Below, piece by piece: positions 39,542-52,886 of a stretch of DNA of 64,000 nt. Location: contig OENT01000287.1 in assembly GCA_900239685.1 (NCBI GenBank), positions 62,001 through 126,000 on the forward strand. Reading direction: 5' to 3'. The DNA is from Rotaria macrura (taxonomy: Eukaryota; Rotifera; Eurotatoria; Philodinida; Philodinidae). A model generated the notes under the pieces. The model did no database searches. It had not been told where the DNA came from and saw only the letters and a list, made by a program, of their open reading frames with translations. Position 1 is the stretch's first letter. The number at the start of each line of letters is the position of its first letter. Both the position numbers and the translations under genes were made by a program.

Positions 39542-40192
39542 ATGGCCGAACATATTGATGCTAATCGACTTAATAATGATCTTCGTTATCGTTATGAATA
39601 TTTATCGAAATTTTTAAATTTTACATCCGACGACATAGCAATGCTTAATACATTTGCTCCTATACTTTTTCCAATGATACCTGTCATTTCTGATACTGTT
39701 TATAGAAAATTATTTTCATTCGACATAACAAAACATTATTTTCTTGTTCGTAATGAAGGATTTGAAGGTTTCTTACCGAAAAGTAACCGCGGCATTACCT
39801 TAGAATCACCTCAAATGGAATTACGAAAAGATATGTTAAGCATGTATTTAAAACGTGTATTCACACAGCGTGATTGGAATGATACATTTCTTCAATTTTT
39901 ATCTCATGTTGGAAAAATACATACAAATCAAGCCGGTTCATCATCTATTAATGTAGATTATACTCATATAAATGCGTTACTTGGTTTTATAGAACATTTA
40001 CTTATTGATGTTCTATGTAATGCTGAAAATGTAGAAGAAAAAACTAAACGTGGAATTTTAATGGCAGTAAACAAACTCTTTTGGATTCAGAACGATTTTT
40101 TTACAATGCATTATTTAATGTCATTGAAAGATGACCTAACAGAAGATAAAACACCACCCTCAAAAAAAAAATCAAAATGTTGTTGGATGTAA
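39542..40192 (+). CDS. Protoglobin (copy 3, 216 aa) with CCWM tail
   Basis: Single-domain haem globin of the protoglobin / globin-coupled-sensor type, known mainly from archaea and bacteria. Family features are VYRKLFSFDITKHYF, the F-helix segment SHVGKIHTNQAG with proximal His127, INVDYTHINALLGF, and the final FWIQNDFFTMHY. Protoglobins bind O2, CO and NO and may act in sensing or detoxification. The ATG at 39542 is chosen; the frame extends five codons upstream without an ATG. No intron. The C-terminus is PPSKKKSKCCWM: a polybasic patch followed by Cys-Cys and a possible CaaX box (CWM after Cys), suggesting prenylation or palmitoylation. A possible acceptor (ATTCAG) lies 16 nt upstream and AATAAA just after the stop. 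Codon use matches the AT-rich neighbourhood, so any transfer is old. Confidence 0.9.
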   Translation: MAEHIDANRLNNDLRYRYEYLSKFLNFTSDDIAMLNTFAPILFPMIPVISDTVYRKLFSFDITKHYFLVRNEGFEGFLPKSNRGITLESPQMELRKDMLSMYLKRVFTQRDWNDTFLQFLSHVGKIHTNQAGSSSINVDYTHINALLGFIEHLLIDVLCNAENVEEKTKRGILMAVNKLFWIQNDFFTMHYLMSLKDDLTEDKTPPSKKKSKCCWM

Positions 40193-43100
40193 TTAGAAAT
40201 AAAGAAAAAAAGAAAAGAAAACAGAATATGTTCATGTATTGATTTGAATTGACCGATGGTAATCATTTATTTTAATAGTGCATTCCAAAAATCAGTGCAA
40301 TTTGAAATAAACTTGCTAGAAAAATATATGTAAGATTTCTCTGACAATATTTCATTCGTGCAGTGTAGTATAAATAATAAATTGATTTTGTTTTTATTTT
40401 TATCAAGAGTATATCTCTTTTGTAAATAGCCAGATAGATTTTCTTTTGGAATGTATGTGTATTTCTCATATTTCAGTGTTTATCGTTTCTTTACGATAAG
40501 TGATGCTTGATGGGTCATTATTTTCTTTATCATACAAATTCTACTTGTCAAGAAGAAGAATAAACAGTCATCGAGCATGTCTTACTACATTTAAAGAACA
40601 AGAGCTACTGAGAATAGAATATAAATACGTCATTGCCTAGTAGTTGCTTAATAGTTAATTTGTTGAACAACCTTCATTTGTTTAAGTCTCAAGTACATAA
40701 AAATACTTGTGCATCATTATGTCTACCAAATTTTTCGACTTATTTCATAGAATCTTTGTCAGCAATGAAAATAGCAATGGCGAACGTGGGAACTAGAAAG
40801 AAGTGTAATTCTTTTTCTTAATTTATTACAAAACTATTTAAAGAAAAACAGCCAATTGATATTTAAAGACTATTGAATAGAATTAAAAACAATATGAAAT
40901 TAATTATGGATGTTTCAAAGTTTTCTTTGAATTTTAATATTCATTTTTCTCGATTAATTCATTGATTTCATCATTTAAATAAATAACCTAGAATACTACT
41001 TATAACGAAGACTTGACTTTTGAATAAGGATCATTGTACCTTTTAATCTCATACTTTAATATAGTGGAATCAGTAACTCAAACAATTTTATACATCAGGT
41101 GTTATTCAATCATGTTTATGTAATTACATCAGCATACTTATATAAATTATCTAAATGTCATTTATATTTTCATAACATTTATATCTTAAGGAAGTACATG
41201 AAACGAATGACTTATTCTGATTACACAATATATATTTTATTTTGAAAAAATACAAAATTATCAAAGGCTATTTCAGTACCATTCGACTAATCAAGTTTAT
41301 TAGAATAAATCTTTTGAAAATTAATAAGAATTTGGCAACTTACAATGATTTTAAAAAATACAATAAATATTAAAAAAGTAATCTAGTATGAGAGTATCGA
41401 TCCTTTCAGGATAAAACATGTGTTTTAACTGATTCAGAAGTAAAACGATGATGTAATCTAAATTGCTCTTGTTCGGATGATCACAAGCATCTTAGTGATG
41501 GTAATCACCAGTGATTTATCGACAAAAGAAATAACTGCTTGCCCTTGTAGACCGTGCTTCATTAGCAAGTCAAAGGAAACATATAGACATCAGTTTCATT
41601 ATTTATGTTCGAGATACAGTAATTATTAAAATAACATTTTTATTATGTTCATGTCATAAAAAATAATATTTTGAAAAAATCTTCTTTTACAGTCAATCAG
41701 TGTATCACTTTCTAATATGTAGATATTCATCAAACTTTTTTTTTTATAATAATTTCACATCTTAAACAACTCTGATTAGAAATATTCAATAGTTTAGATT
41801 TGCCTCATACATAAACGAGATTTCCGAGAGATACCTCAGAAATATGACATTGATTAATTCGATTTATCTTTAATTAATAAGATTTTTCATAGCATACGAA
41901 CCATCCTGATGAATTCTGTGCTTTACGCAATCAAATTCTTGTCTCGTAATATGGTCGACATAGTCTGTTGAGCTTATTATTCAAAATTCGACATTTGTGC
42001 CTTTTTTGCTCTATGCTTTTATTTCTCAAATGAGTTCATCACAGAAAGATATTATTTCTACACAATCAAACATTTTGCAACTAATGAGACGCAAATATAC
42101 ATATTTGTAGATAATACAGAAGATTAATTTACCGAAAAATTGTATCTTTACGCATGTATATAAATAGTGCTCTACTTAAATTGTAAAAATTGAACTATTA
42201 AAATGTTTCTTGTCACGTAAAATTGACATTTATTTGTTTTAATTTGAAGTGTTTTAGAATATTAAAAGTATTCATGACATTCTAGTATTGATATTTGATG
42301 ATGTTGTTATTTTTGTTGTATTGGAGAGCGATAAAATTTGCATTCAATGTTCTTGTCTTTCGACTATCGTATTAAACATGTAGAAAACACCGTCTCCGGA
42401 CTAATCCTTTTTATCGTTGATAATTTAATTTTTCATAGCAGGATCGATTTCATATCTTATTGAATTATTAACGCTTTTCTTTGACTGAAACTGCTTGTAG
42501 ACGTTTGCTTTTCCTTCTATTAGAACTGAACAATCAATAAAACGTCTATTTTGACTCATTTTTATAAGTGTTTGAATACTATTAATAGAGTTCGATTCAC
42601 TAATGATCTTGACATTTTGTTTTAAAATGACATTACTTCAATATTAATTCTTCTGGAAAACATAAAACCTTTGCGTGTGCAATCACTCATAGAAAATTAA
42701 CATTTCTGAAGTTTACGTTTTTTTATTTTGAAGTCTTCTCTACTGTCTAAATATATGTTTCTAATACTATAAATGAGAAATAATCATTAGTGCATATTGT
42801 TTTTACTCATTTGCATTCAACATTCATTTAACTATAAAAGTGTGACAACATGTATTTTTCTCGTATATATAAAAGTGTCGATCAAAACTTTTCCATTTAA
42901 TATTTGTGACTCTATTTTAATTAATAATGCAATTGGAAAATAGATTAGTTACACTATGTGAGTGGCACATAATTTTCTTTGTACAAAGGACAAAAAACAA
43001 CTTACTTTACCAAGAAGAAGCTTAAAACTTTCGACGTTAAAAGAACTTCGCAATTTAGAAAAGAAGATTATCTTTCTTTTAACAGGGAAAGTTTTATGCG

Positions 43101-44156
43101 TTTAAAAGATAGAAGTCAGGCCTTCTTACTCTTGTTCAAAAAATTACCTCAAATTTTAAAATTTATTACTATAATGTAAAAGTACTTGATGAACCGTACT
43201 GGTATTGATCTATTAACGACAAAAACTATGCTTTAGACACTCGATAGTACTTCGACATGTTAAATGATTCTTTGCCGTAAATCTGCATTCTCGGAAAATC
43301 TTTAATTACCAGGAGTATCCCGAGCGAGCACACATGGGAAGCAAGATCCCTCTCAGTCTTCGAAAATTTCGTACTTTATACTCGACGATTTTCGACATTT
43401 TTTAAAAATTTCTATAATTTTCACAAAATGCTTTCAACAACTTCTAAAAAAATTGTCCCCCACTCACTTCCCGTCTCGCAAGTTTTTTTGTTTTCAGGAC
43501 ATCCATTCACATTACTATCTGATTGAGCATATCAATTGAATAGCAAAGCAATTTTCTTTTATGGCTATTTGTTACGTACGAACTAATTTTAGGCATGAAT
43601 AACTATCTATGTTGATCATTTTGTTATTGATTAAATAAACTTATTTCTTTTTCCCAATTAATCGAATCATGTATCGTATTATTTTTGTAAAAGAGTTGTC
43701 AAAGATTATTCAGAACATTGATTCATATTTGTAAAAGATAATGAAACACGTCGATTTGATTTCTTGATAAATGTTTTTAATGAGAAAGGAGTTCATTTGT
43801 CGAAATATAGAATCTTGTGATTGTTTCATTTCCTATAAAAATGATCCACTTGCCATAAGAATACTAAATCGTTATTTTTGATAATAAAAGAAAAAGATAT
43901 TTTTCTTTTACGGAAATACGAATGGAAATGAAAATCTAGCAGATTGTATGTGTTTTATTATTATATGTATTGTGCTTAGTATTAAAAAAAGCAGAAGAAG
44001 AGCACGTCATACGCTGAATGGCATTAGTAGTGCCTAATCAGATTGGCTTATTTTTCTACGAGACTTGAAGAAAGCGAGAAGAATATTAATAAAGACACTG
44101 AAAAAAAAATCCAGAAGCACAAGTCAAACAACTATCTTGACATATATCATCTCGTA
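40193..44156. other. Intergenic desert between protoglobin copies 3 and 4
   Basis: AT-rich. A slightly G+C-richer stretch with CCCGAGCGAGC and CCCCCACTC lies near 43300-43480. No gene, RNA or clear repeat. Confidence 0.5.
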
Positions 44157-44807
44157 ATGACTGAACACATCGACAGTAATCGTCTTAATAGTGATATTCG
44201 TTATCGATTTGATTATTTATCAAAATTTTTAAATTTTACATCCGACGATATAACTATGCTTAATTCATTTGCACCGATACTTTTGCCACGTATTCCCGTT
44301 ATTACCGATACAGTCTATAGAAAATTATTTTCATTCGACATAACAAAACATTATTTTCTTATACGTAATCAAGACTTTGACAAATTCGCTCCAAGTCATG
44401 AAAATAATTTAACGATTAGTTGTGCACAAATGATGTTTCGTAAAGATATGTTAAGCATGTATTTAAAACGAGTATTAATGCAAAACGATTGGAATGATAC
44501 ATTCCTTCAATATTTATCTCAAGTAGGATTAATGCATACAAATCAAGCCGGTTCAGCATCAATTAATGTCGATTATATACACATAAATGGTTTATTTGGT
44601 TATTTAGAACATTTATTAATTGATATTATATTGCATGCAGAAAATCTCGATGATACAAATAGAAGTGCTACGATATCGGCAGTTAACAAATTATTTTGGA
44701 TACAAAATGATTTCTTTTCAATGCATTTCATCACCAAAACAATAGACAATACATCCACACGCGATAGAAAAATAGAAGACTCAGCATGTTGTTGTTTATT
44801 AAATTAA
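44157..44807 (+). CDS. Protoglobin (copy 4, 216 aa) with CCCLLN tail
   Basis: Closely related to copies 3 and 5 over its whole length (DIRYRFDYLSKFLNFTSDD, VYRKLFSFDITKHYF, RKDMLSMYLKRVL, WNDTFLQYLSQVG), with proximal His127 in GLMHTNQAG and the last helix FWIQNDFFSMHF. The frame is open 38 codons further upstream, but only from a non-ATG codon, and that extension has no counterpart in the paralogues, so the ATG at 44157 is used. The segment around residues 71-90 (DFDKFAPSHENN) is the most diverged, probably a surface loop. The tail is DSACCCLLN: three adjacent cysteines, the last four residues CLLN resembling a CaaX box. A TA-repeat and AATAAA (about 44905) follow. Confidence 0.9.
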   Translation: MTEHIDSNRLNSDIRYRFDYLSKFLNFTSDDITMLNSFAPILLPRIPVITDTVYRKLFSFDITKHYFLIRNQDFDKFAPSHENNLTISCAQMMFRKDMLSMYLKRVLMQNDWNDTFLQYLSQVGLMHTNQAGSASINVDYIHINGLFGYLEHLLIDIILHAENLDDTNRSATISAVNKLFWIQNDFFSMHFITKTIDNTSTRDRKIEDSACCCLLN

Positions 44808-44850
44808 TTATCAGCTGTGTATTACAATCGTCTCTTGGTATATATTTGAA

Positions 44851-44870
44851 TATATATATATATATATATT
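44851..44870. repeat. (TA)n microsatellite 3' of protoglobin copy 4
   Basis: Ten TA units, 44 bp after the stop codon. A matching tract follows copy 5 at 52961-52980. Confidence 0.9.
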
Positions 44871-47800
44871 TACTTCGGAAGTCTTCTTGTAATATAAAAT
44901 TCAATAAATCTTTGCTTAAGAATTAAGACTAAAGACAATTTTAAATTATTCATGATATAATCCGATCAGAATTGAATTCCGGATAGACTACTGTTAGAAT
45001 TTAGTAAATATTACCATAATAAACACGTCAGCATCTTTAGTCAAATCTGATTTGATTACAGAAGCTAATTTATTAAGGCGATATAGGCATAGGCATTGTC
45101 TTTCACGAGTATTTTTGTCATTGTAAAAAAGTGATATGAGTAAAAAGGATTAGATTTCAAAATGTGAATAATCCATTCCTTTTGGCGCATTAAGTAAGTG
45201 ACAAGATAGTTCTTCATTTCATGAAAATATTAGAGAAATCTATTTCGGAATGTCATTGAATTGAGAAAGGAAAACATGTATTCTAACCTTTACATGAAAG
45301 GTTAAATAAAATATCTTAGTTATCCGTAAACTAGACAAGTGTATGGTGAGAGAAATATTTGAAATTCAAATTAATCACATTTTGACTGTAATCATCATCG
45401 CGTGGCATATGCGTGTACGGTTGTTATTGACACAACAAGTGTATCGGAACTTCTCAATGACTGACGTTTCTATTCTTGTGAAATTGTAATATACTAATTA
45501 CTAAAATGTCACTCGGAATAAAGATATTTTCTCACAAACTAAGACATATAGACTTCGTGAATAATATTTTATTATCACAAGAATTTCCAAGATGATTTTG
45601 GAAGTCCTTCATTGTATTTTGTCTTAAATAAGACTAGGTATTCGGAACTCTGAAAATTTTCTCATTGATTTTACTTCTGGATGTTATGATGGATCTCAGA
45701 AAAAAATATAGCGGATCGTTATTGACAGTTTGGTATCCGCTAAAACTTGCAAAACCAAAAAGATTTCGAACAGTAAAATATTCGTAGAAACATCATGAAA
45801 AGTGTTTGCAATCTTTCGACGAATATATTGTTTCCAAATTAGACTCTAAAAATCTTGTAAAGCATTTATGATAATATGTATTCTTCGCCTAGAAATGTAT
45901 ACGTAATATCTTACGAGTCTCTCTGTCGATGCTAGTCAACAAGATCATTCCAACAACAAAATTTGTTTCGAATAGCTAGTCTTGTGGTTAATATCAACAT
46001 TCCTGTAATCTATTGTTCGTTAAGTCAAACTTTTATGTATCGTCTAACCTAGAGCAATACGCTATATCCCTGTCAATACAATCATTCAACGAAGCATAAA
46101 CTAACATGTTTAATGATCTGTTGTGCAATCTCTCAGCTTATTTTTCTTGTTAATTATAAAACTATTGATAACAGTCTGACTTATCACGGAAAACCTGCCA
46201 TGTTGAAAACTAAAACAAAATCAACAAACACAAGACGTTTCATTTGATTTTATTTATCAATCATTGAATGAATTTGGTGAACTTTTATCTATAACTATAA
46301 TGATATAATCTTTTTTCATCTGTATTTCACCTTGTATATTGCTAATTTTTGATGCATTTGATATTGAGTATCACATAAAAGACCACACCCAGAAGATAAC
46401 TATGATCCTGAAACGTTTCACAGATGTATTAACACATGTAAACAATAATTCAGTTTGGTATTTGTAGCTGTATATATTTGGTATTGCCACAGTACTAACG
46501 GATATTCAAGGCATCAATATACATACAAACTACGAATGGCATAATTTTCAGAAAAATCTTGAACAATAATTAAACTTCATTTGAGCGATAGAAGTTTTTA
46601 ATTCATTGAATTTGATTTAGTCACAGTCTAGTTGAACAATCGAAGCTATCCAATTTTCTTAACTAACGTATATAGAAACCAAACTTTCTATTTCTCAGCT
46701 AATCACCTGAACCAAAAATACTGTCTTCACTTTGTTTTTGAATTGTTTGTAGTTCTTGAAGATATTACAAATGACCAAGCTGAAATTTTCACCACAGAGA
46801 AACATGTTCGAAGAAACAAATCATTTTCCACTGGATCTTTGCGTACTTTTTAGAAAATTCTAGTTTCGCACGTAGCGGTCACTTTGCCAAATAAGGAAGT
46901 CCACCCCCTCGTCCTTCCAGCATCATAGCTTATCCAAATTAAATGAAAAATTTGTTTTCTGAGATACCTAAGACTATATGCAGGTAGTAGTTTTGTCTGT
47001 AGAAAAATGTCACTCTCTCGTTTTTTTTATGACAGAAACCAGTAACGGCTTCGAGTCAAGCCCTAAGTATTAGCTTTTAGAACTCTCTACATTCTAATAG
47101 GAAAATAAAAAAACAAAAAAAGCCCTAGGATTTGACTTTTCTAAGAAACTTGGATGTAGCTATGATGAAAATTTTAACACGATAACACTAAATATTGAAG
47201 TAACCGGAGAACCGGAAGATTCTAGCAGTTGGTTTATGTCTTTAATAGTATATGACTTTTGATGCTATGATACCGCATAACTAACTGTAAATTCAGTTCA
47301 GAGACGAACAAACACCGAAGGAAATGGAATTTTAATTCATGCAGCTAAATCTTTCTTTCTTAATAAACCTACAAAGATGTTTACGTGCGTCATCGTTCTC
47401 TTTCGTGATACACTCATGGGGACAAATATGAGTCACTTCATAACAGTGAATTCAAATTTTTCTTTTTATTAAATAAAATTATATTATTGATTTTGTCATA
47501 TCTTCATTTCCGGGACCCTTTCAAAAACAGTTCGTAATCTTCATAATTATTAGCGTGTTGTATAAGCTACTATGCCCAAAAGCTTTGTAATTGGGGAGTA
47601 GAAAGATGATAATCTGCTTTTCAGATGTAATTAGAGAAGCTACCTATGAGAATGCATATTATGATCTAAAAGTCTTTTTCTTTTCCTATTGAATGAAGTA
47701 CAAAAAATGCTTTTATTCTTTTACAAATATATTCACAAATATAAAAATTTAAAATGGGATTTATATCGTTTCATAGGTTTTCCTTGTTGGGATATGTATT

Positions 47801-50800
47801 TTTAGGATGGACCTCATTTTTATGTGTATTGAGTGTTAATGATTCAATTACACGTTGCAAACAATCGTGACTAAAAGTATAATGTTCTTCGAGAAATTTT
47901 GTAACAAAGACATGAAAGAAAACAATGATAGATATCTTATTGACAAGGCGTCCAAAGATGATGTATGAAATAGCCATTTTGGCATAGTAGAATTATAGAC
48001 AATCAAATGTCTATTTTTGAGTCGTGCTTTCATTCTGACTGAATCGCTTGAGAGTATGTGGTGATGGTTAATGTACAGTAGAGATTTGCTGACAACGATC
48101 AACTGCTGGGAATATTTTCCCGATATTGAAACCAGTCTAGCCCATCGGGCTATATCCTAATCTAAATTTATGAGGTTGTTTTTCTTCGTGTTTACTATTC
48201 AAGGAAGACACAAGAAAGGCGATTTTCAGTCTCTTGATATTCAAAGACGGCTGACAGCTTGATTTATCTATAATCATTGTGATGTTCCGTGTATTATCAT
48301 GGGACTCGGCTACAATATAAAATGTGAAAGACTTGCATTGATGGATAAAAAACTAGTATTTGATGTATTCAATACTAGAACAAATTGCCTAGATGAGAAC
48401 ATGAAAATGAATCGAATCTATAATACGATGGTTTAATGTCGTATAATACTAATATCGGCTCATATATAAATATTAATATTACACGAAGACGATGATAAAA
48501 TAGGCATCATCTTGACTTCTATAAAAATAACAATGCTTGCTATTAGTCAATCATACAAATGTTTTTGATAGTGTCATTCTTATATTAGCTTGCACTGTGG
48601 AATGACATATATGATGAAATAAAATAACAATAAAAATCTATCAGACGTTACTATTTCTTTTAAACATTAGATCGATCCATCACGGATAACAACAACAAAA
48701 TAAGAAAATGATGTAATTCAATACTAAAATCTTCTTGTTATTCTGTAAAACCTTACGTTTCATGTTCATTATCATCATCGTCGAACTAGAAAATTAAAAA
48801 CAAGAAAAAAACCTCTATTAGATTTATTGATAAACATACATAATTAGCTTTCGTGTGACTAGAAAGTTTTCTTAAAAGCCATATTTCATACTGTAATACT
48901 AGAAATGAAGAAATCATTCAAATCACGCGTGGTTCTTTCTCCGATGAATATTTTCTGTTTAAAATCATATTCGTTTTTTTTTTAATATCTTTTAGTTTTT
49001 TATACATTTCATAGCGATATCAACTTTGTTTAGATATATTTGAAATCTTATGCAACTTCGGCTTACGTTTGTTAATAAAATATTCATATATGAAAACCAT
49101 CAGCAAGATTTTGGTTATCTTTAATATCCACGTTTAAAAACATCGTTTTTTATTCATTTTATGATAGAAAAAAACATTTCACAGAAAGAAATAATGATGT
49201 TGTTTGTCTTTTCCTCTGTTTTGAATATATTCAATATAATTTTATTATTAATATAGAACCTATACTTAGATAACAGATGAATGAGTTACCATATTCCCCA
49301 TTATAATTTTAGTTACTGATTTTCATGTAGGAATCAATGTCACGTATTATAGAAGTACATGTATACTCCTATCGTATTCATAATTACGCAAGCATGTCAT
49401 AGCTAAATTAGTCGTAATACCGGTAGCAACCAAAGAAATAGAAATCGGAAGAAGAAGAGATACACAGGAATGAATAGTAATGATCTTCATGAATTAATGA
49501 AGAGAATCCAGAAATAAATGTAAAATTAATCGTAATTATGGATTTAAGTCGGACGATGCTGATGCTCAGGAAATACTTCGATGTTAGCGTGTATTCTTTT
49601 CTTGTGGACTTACTGTCACTATTTATATTTAATAAAGTTTCTTACTGTTTAGGAGAATATTCATTTTTCTGTTGTCTAATGTAAACTGACATAAATTTTT
49701 CGATAAATTAAAATACGGATATTTTTTTCTTTTTCTAGAATCGTATGATATGTTTTTCTTCTCTTTTTTAAATAGTATTTCGTACCTCAAATAATTAGAT
49801 ACATCCTATATGATATATTAGGTTTTTTTATGTTTTAATTATCGAAGTGAGTATTATATTTCTAATCGTTTCGTTTCTCATCTTAATGCTTATGCTCTGT
49901 GCACATCAATATCTTATGAAAGATATTTTAAAGAAGAATTTCAATAATGCTTCAACTCAATAGATTAAGATAAAGAAAATGAAAATGAAAAACAGAACTG
50001 AGAGCATGGTCAAATGTATTCTTGATATTGTGTAGACTTTCTAGCATTTAATCGAAGTTCTATGCGTAAAATTAAATAACCAAAAGAGCATAAAAGTAAT
50101 TAGATAATGTTTTTGAAATTGATTCTCAAGATACTACTTAAGAACAATTATTAGACGAAATATGACTGACTTTAGGATAAAATAAAATAGAGAATCATTT
50201 CAAACAGGAAATTAAACTCGTTTTCGATCAACTGTGCAGCAAGTAGTTCGTACCCGTTTAAAATAATAATGTTAATTATTGTAATATTGTCATTGCCAAT
50301 ACATGATGGACGATAAGAAATTAAATATCTTCGAAAAATAGATTATTTGCTTTTGTCTATTCGACAAAAATCGTAAGCAACGCATGAATATAATTGATAT
50401 CTAGGGAATATGGTAGAGAAAATCATGTGGATAAAATCTTATTTTGAGTTCTTGATTAACTATTAATTACCCATGAGTTCATTTCATCGGCAAACAATAA
50501 TCATATCAAGCATTCATGCTCTTTCGTACTGTTTTCTCTGCTGCAGAATACACTAGTTGTGATTCAATATGGTTAGCAGAAATATTTTTTTAATTCAATC
50601 TCTCTCTAATTTATATGAACAAAAGAAAAATAAAGTTAATATAAAAATAATCCAATAATTATTTTTCATAGAATAAATTATGTCATGATTGAAATGAAAA
50701 TTAAAACCGAGGAAAAATTGAAAAGTTTGTTTTACAATTTCAAAATAGGTTTACTTGATTTGTTGATAATTATCGATAGGCAATTCTTAGTCGAGTATGT

Positions 50801-52238
50801 TTATTTTATATATGGTTCGTTGATTACTTTTTTCCCTATCCAAGTACTTATTCTATCGACATTTGTATATGCTACGGATTGGATCGTCTTGAAACAATTA
50901 GTCGATGATTAAATATTACTGACATTATCAACTATACACTTCGACGTAGTTTATTGATTGTCTTTTACGTAGGATTACGAAAGTCAGTCAACAATAAGCG
51001 TAAAGAAATAGATGTTTCTTGTTAGTTTTCTATTCTGTTTATTTTTTAAAAGAAAACAGTAACAAGTGAGATTTTTCATTTTACTAATACATCATGTGTG
51101 TACTAATCCGATTGACTTAGTTTAAAGTTTTGTTGAGGAGATTTTTCTTATCACATCAACATTTTTGAAAGTAATACAAAGATTAAATTCACGCATCTGA
51201 TGAAAGAGGATTGACAACTTGCTTTCATTCCATCCTGTCATGGGCTTGAACATAAACTAAGTTGCTTCTTTAAATACTTTCAAAAAAAGAAAAGATGAAT
51301 GAATATTTGATCGATACCAATTTAGTCCGACAAACAGTTGTCATTATCTGACAGAAGGAAGAATAACGATTTCATGGCAGTCGAAGACATATGGAGAATA
51401 AGTTTTCTGAGCATCAAACGTAAAAGACACAGGCATATATATATATATGGCATTTTGTCATTGAAGGAATAACCATCTTATAAACTGACACAAGATAAAC
51501 AATAAGGTACGTGCTAGAACGAGTGGATATTTCCTATACAAGTTAATCCGTCGTGTTATTATCAATGAGAATATGCTACAGAGATTCACTATTTTACTTC
51601 ATACAAATTATTCATATTTTTTCGAAGTACTCAAGTCTATTGTATTATGTTCGATAAATCGAATCCTAGTCAATTGAATGTTTGTCTTTGTTCCTAATGC
51701 ATCCTTAAGGAAATGAATGATAGATGTCTTAGAATATGAAGTAGAAGGAAATGAAAAGAAGCAGATTTAATTTTTTCCATTAAAAACAAAACTTGAAATG
51801 AATTATTAAGAGAAAAAAAAATATTCAATACAAGTATTGATGTATTAAAGATGAGATTCTTTCTGAATTTTATTTTGTCTTATTGAATTTTCATGATACC
51901 TCACTTCCGTAAGTGTGTGTTTTTTCATGAACTTGAACCTTTTGTCACTACTAAAATAGATCAATATAATTTATCGCATGAATAACGCAATAGACATTGT
52001 TCAGGCGGAAATCCTGATGTAAAAAAGTATTTCACATAGTTTTTCTTTTCTTCCTATATTATTTACGTTCCATGAAAAAGGGATAAAAGTTTTTTGCACT
52101 CATTGTTGCTATCGTCTTTCTTTCTACCATTTTCTATATCTCTCTTAGATCTCAACAGTACACAAAAAAAAGGAGAAAATATTTTGCGTCTAACAAAAAA
52201 CCTAACAAGGGAGAATATAATTTAGAACTTTTGTTTTC

Positions 52239-52240
52239 AG
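52239..52240 (+). promoter_or_regulatory. Splice acceptor one base before protoglobin copy 5 start
   Basis: GAACTTTTGTTTTCAG ends at 52240 and the ATG begins at 52242. It is a textbook acceptor with a pyrimidine tract, so the transcript is either trans-spliced to a leader or has a 5'UTR intron. Confidence 0.6.
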
Positions 52241-52241
52241 A

Positions 52242-52886
52242 ATGACCGAACACATAGACAGCAATCGTCTTAATAGTGATCTTCGTTATCGTTTTGAATA
52301 CTTATCAAAATTCTTACAGTTTACATCGGATGATATTAGTATGCTTAACCAATTTGCTCCAATACTTTTCCCACGTATTCCTGTTATTACCGATACTGTC
52401 TATAGAAAGTTATTTTCATTCGATACAACGAAACATTATTTCTTAATAAATACAGAAGGTTTTGAAGGTTTTCTACCTAAAAAACATGGTAGTATAACAT
52501 TAGAATCAGCACCAATGACATTTCGTAAGGATATGTTAAGTATGTATTTAAAACGTGTGTTAACACAACGTGAATGGAATGATACATTTCTTCAATATTT
52601 GTCTCATGTTGGAAAAATACATACTCAAAAAGCAGGCTCATTATCAATTAATGTCGATTATATACATATAAATGCATTACTTGGCTATTTGGAACATTTG
52701 CTTATCGATGTTTTATGGAATGCAGATAACATCGACGATAAAACACGTCAAGCAATTATAATGGCAATAAATAAATTCTTTTGGATACAAAATGATTTTT
52801 TCACCATGCATTATTTAACATCATGGAAAGAAACATCGACAACGAATGACACATCAATGAAAAAAAGCAAATATTGTTGTATATAA
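52242..52886 (+). CDS. Protoglobin (copy 5, 214 aa) with YCCI tail
   Basis: Intact single-exon protoglobin. The N-terminal helix is DLRYRFEYLSKFLQFTSDD, then VYRKLFSFDTTKHYF and RKDMLSMYLKRVLTQREWND. Proximal His127 is in SHVGKIHTQKAG, followed by SINVDYIHINALLGYLEHLL and the final FWIQNDFFTMHYL. The C-terminus MKKSKYCCI is basic with two cysteines before the last residue. This is not a strict CaaX, but could be palmitoylated or handled as a Rab-type double cysteine. A strong splice acceptor abuts the start. A (TA)n tract follows the stop by about 75 bp, as after copy 4, and AATAAA signals occur near 53155. Likely a haem protein for O2/NO binding; the physiological role is unknown. Confidence 0.92.
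   Translation: MTEHIDSNRLNSDLRYRFEYLSKFLQFTSDDISMLNQFAPILFPRIPVITDTVYRKLFSFDTTKHYFLINTEGFEGFLPKKHGSITLESAPMTFRKDMLSMYLKRVLTQREWNDTFLQYLSHVGKIHTQKAGSLSINVDYIHINALLGYLEHLLIDVLWNADNIDDKTRQAIIMAINKFFWIQNDFFTMHYLTSWKETSTTNDTSMKKSKYCCI

Larger units (their letters stand above)
44808..52241. other. Longest desert (7.4 kb) between protoglobin copies 4 and 5
   Basis: AT-rich. Short frames (46632-46853, 47771-48102, 50685-50912) show no family motif or splice support. A (TA)n run lies at 44851-44870, 44 bp after copy 4. No other feature recognised. Confidence 0.5.

Noticed and set aside
44043..44156. 38-codon N-terminal extension of protoglobin copy 4
   Set aside because: Begins at a non-ATG codon, Lys/Glu-rich, with no counterpart in the paralogues.
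50685..50912. 75-codon hydrophobic plus-strand frame
   Set aside because: AT-rich DNA readily gives such frames; no signal, homology or splice support.
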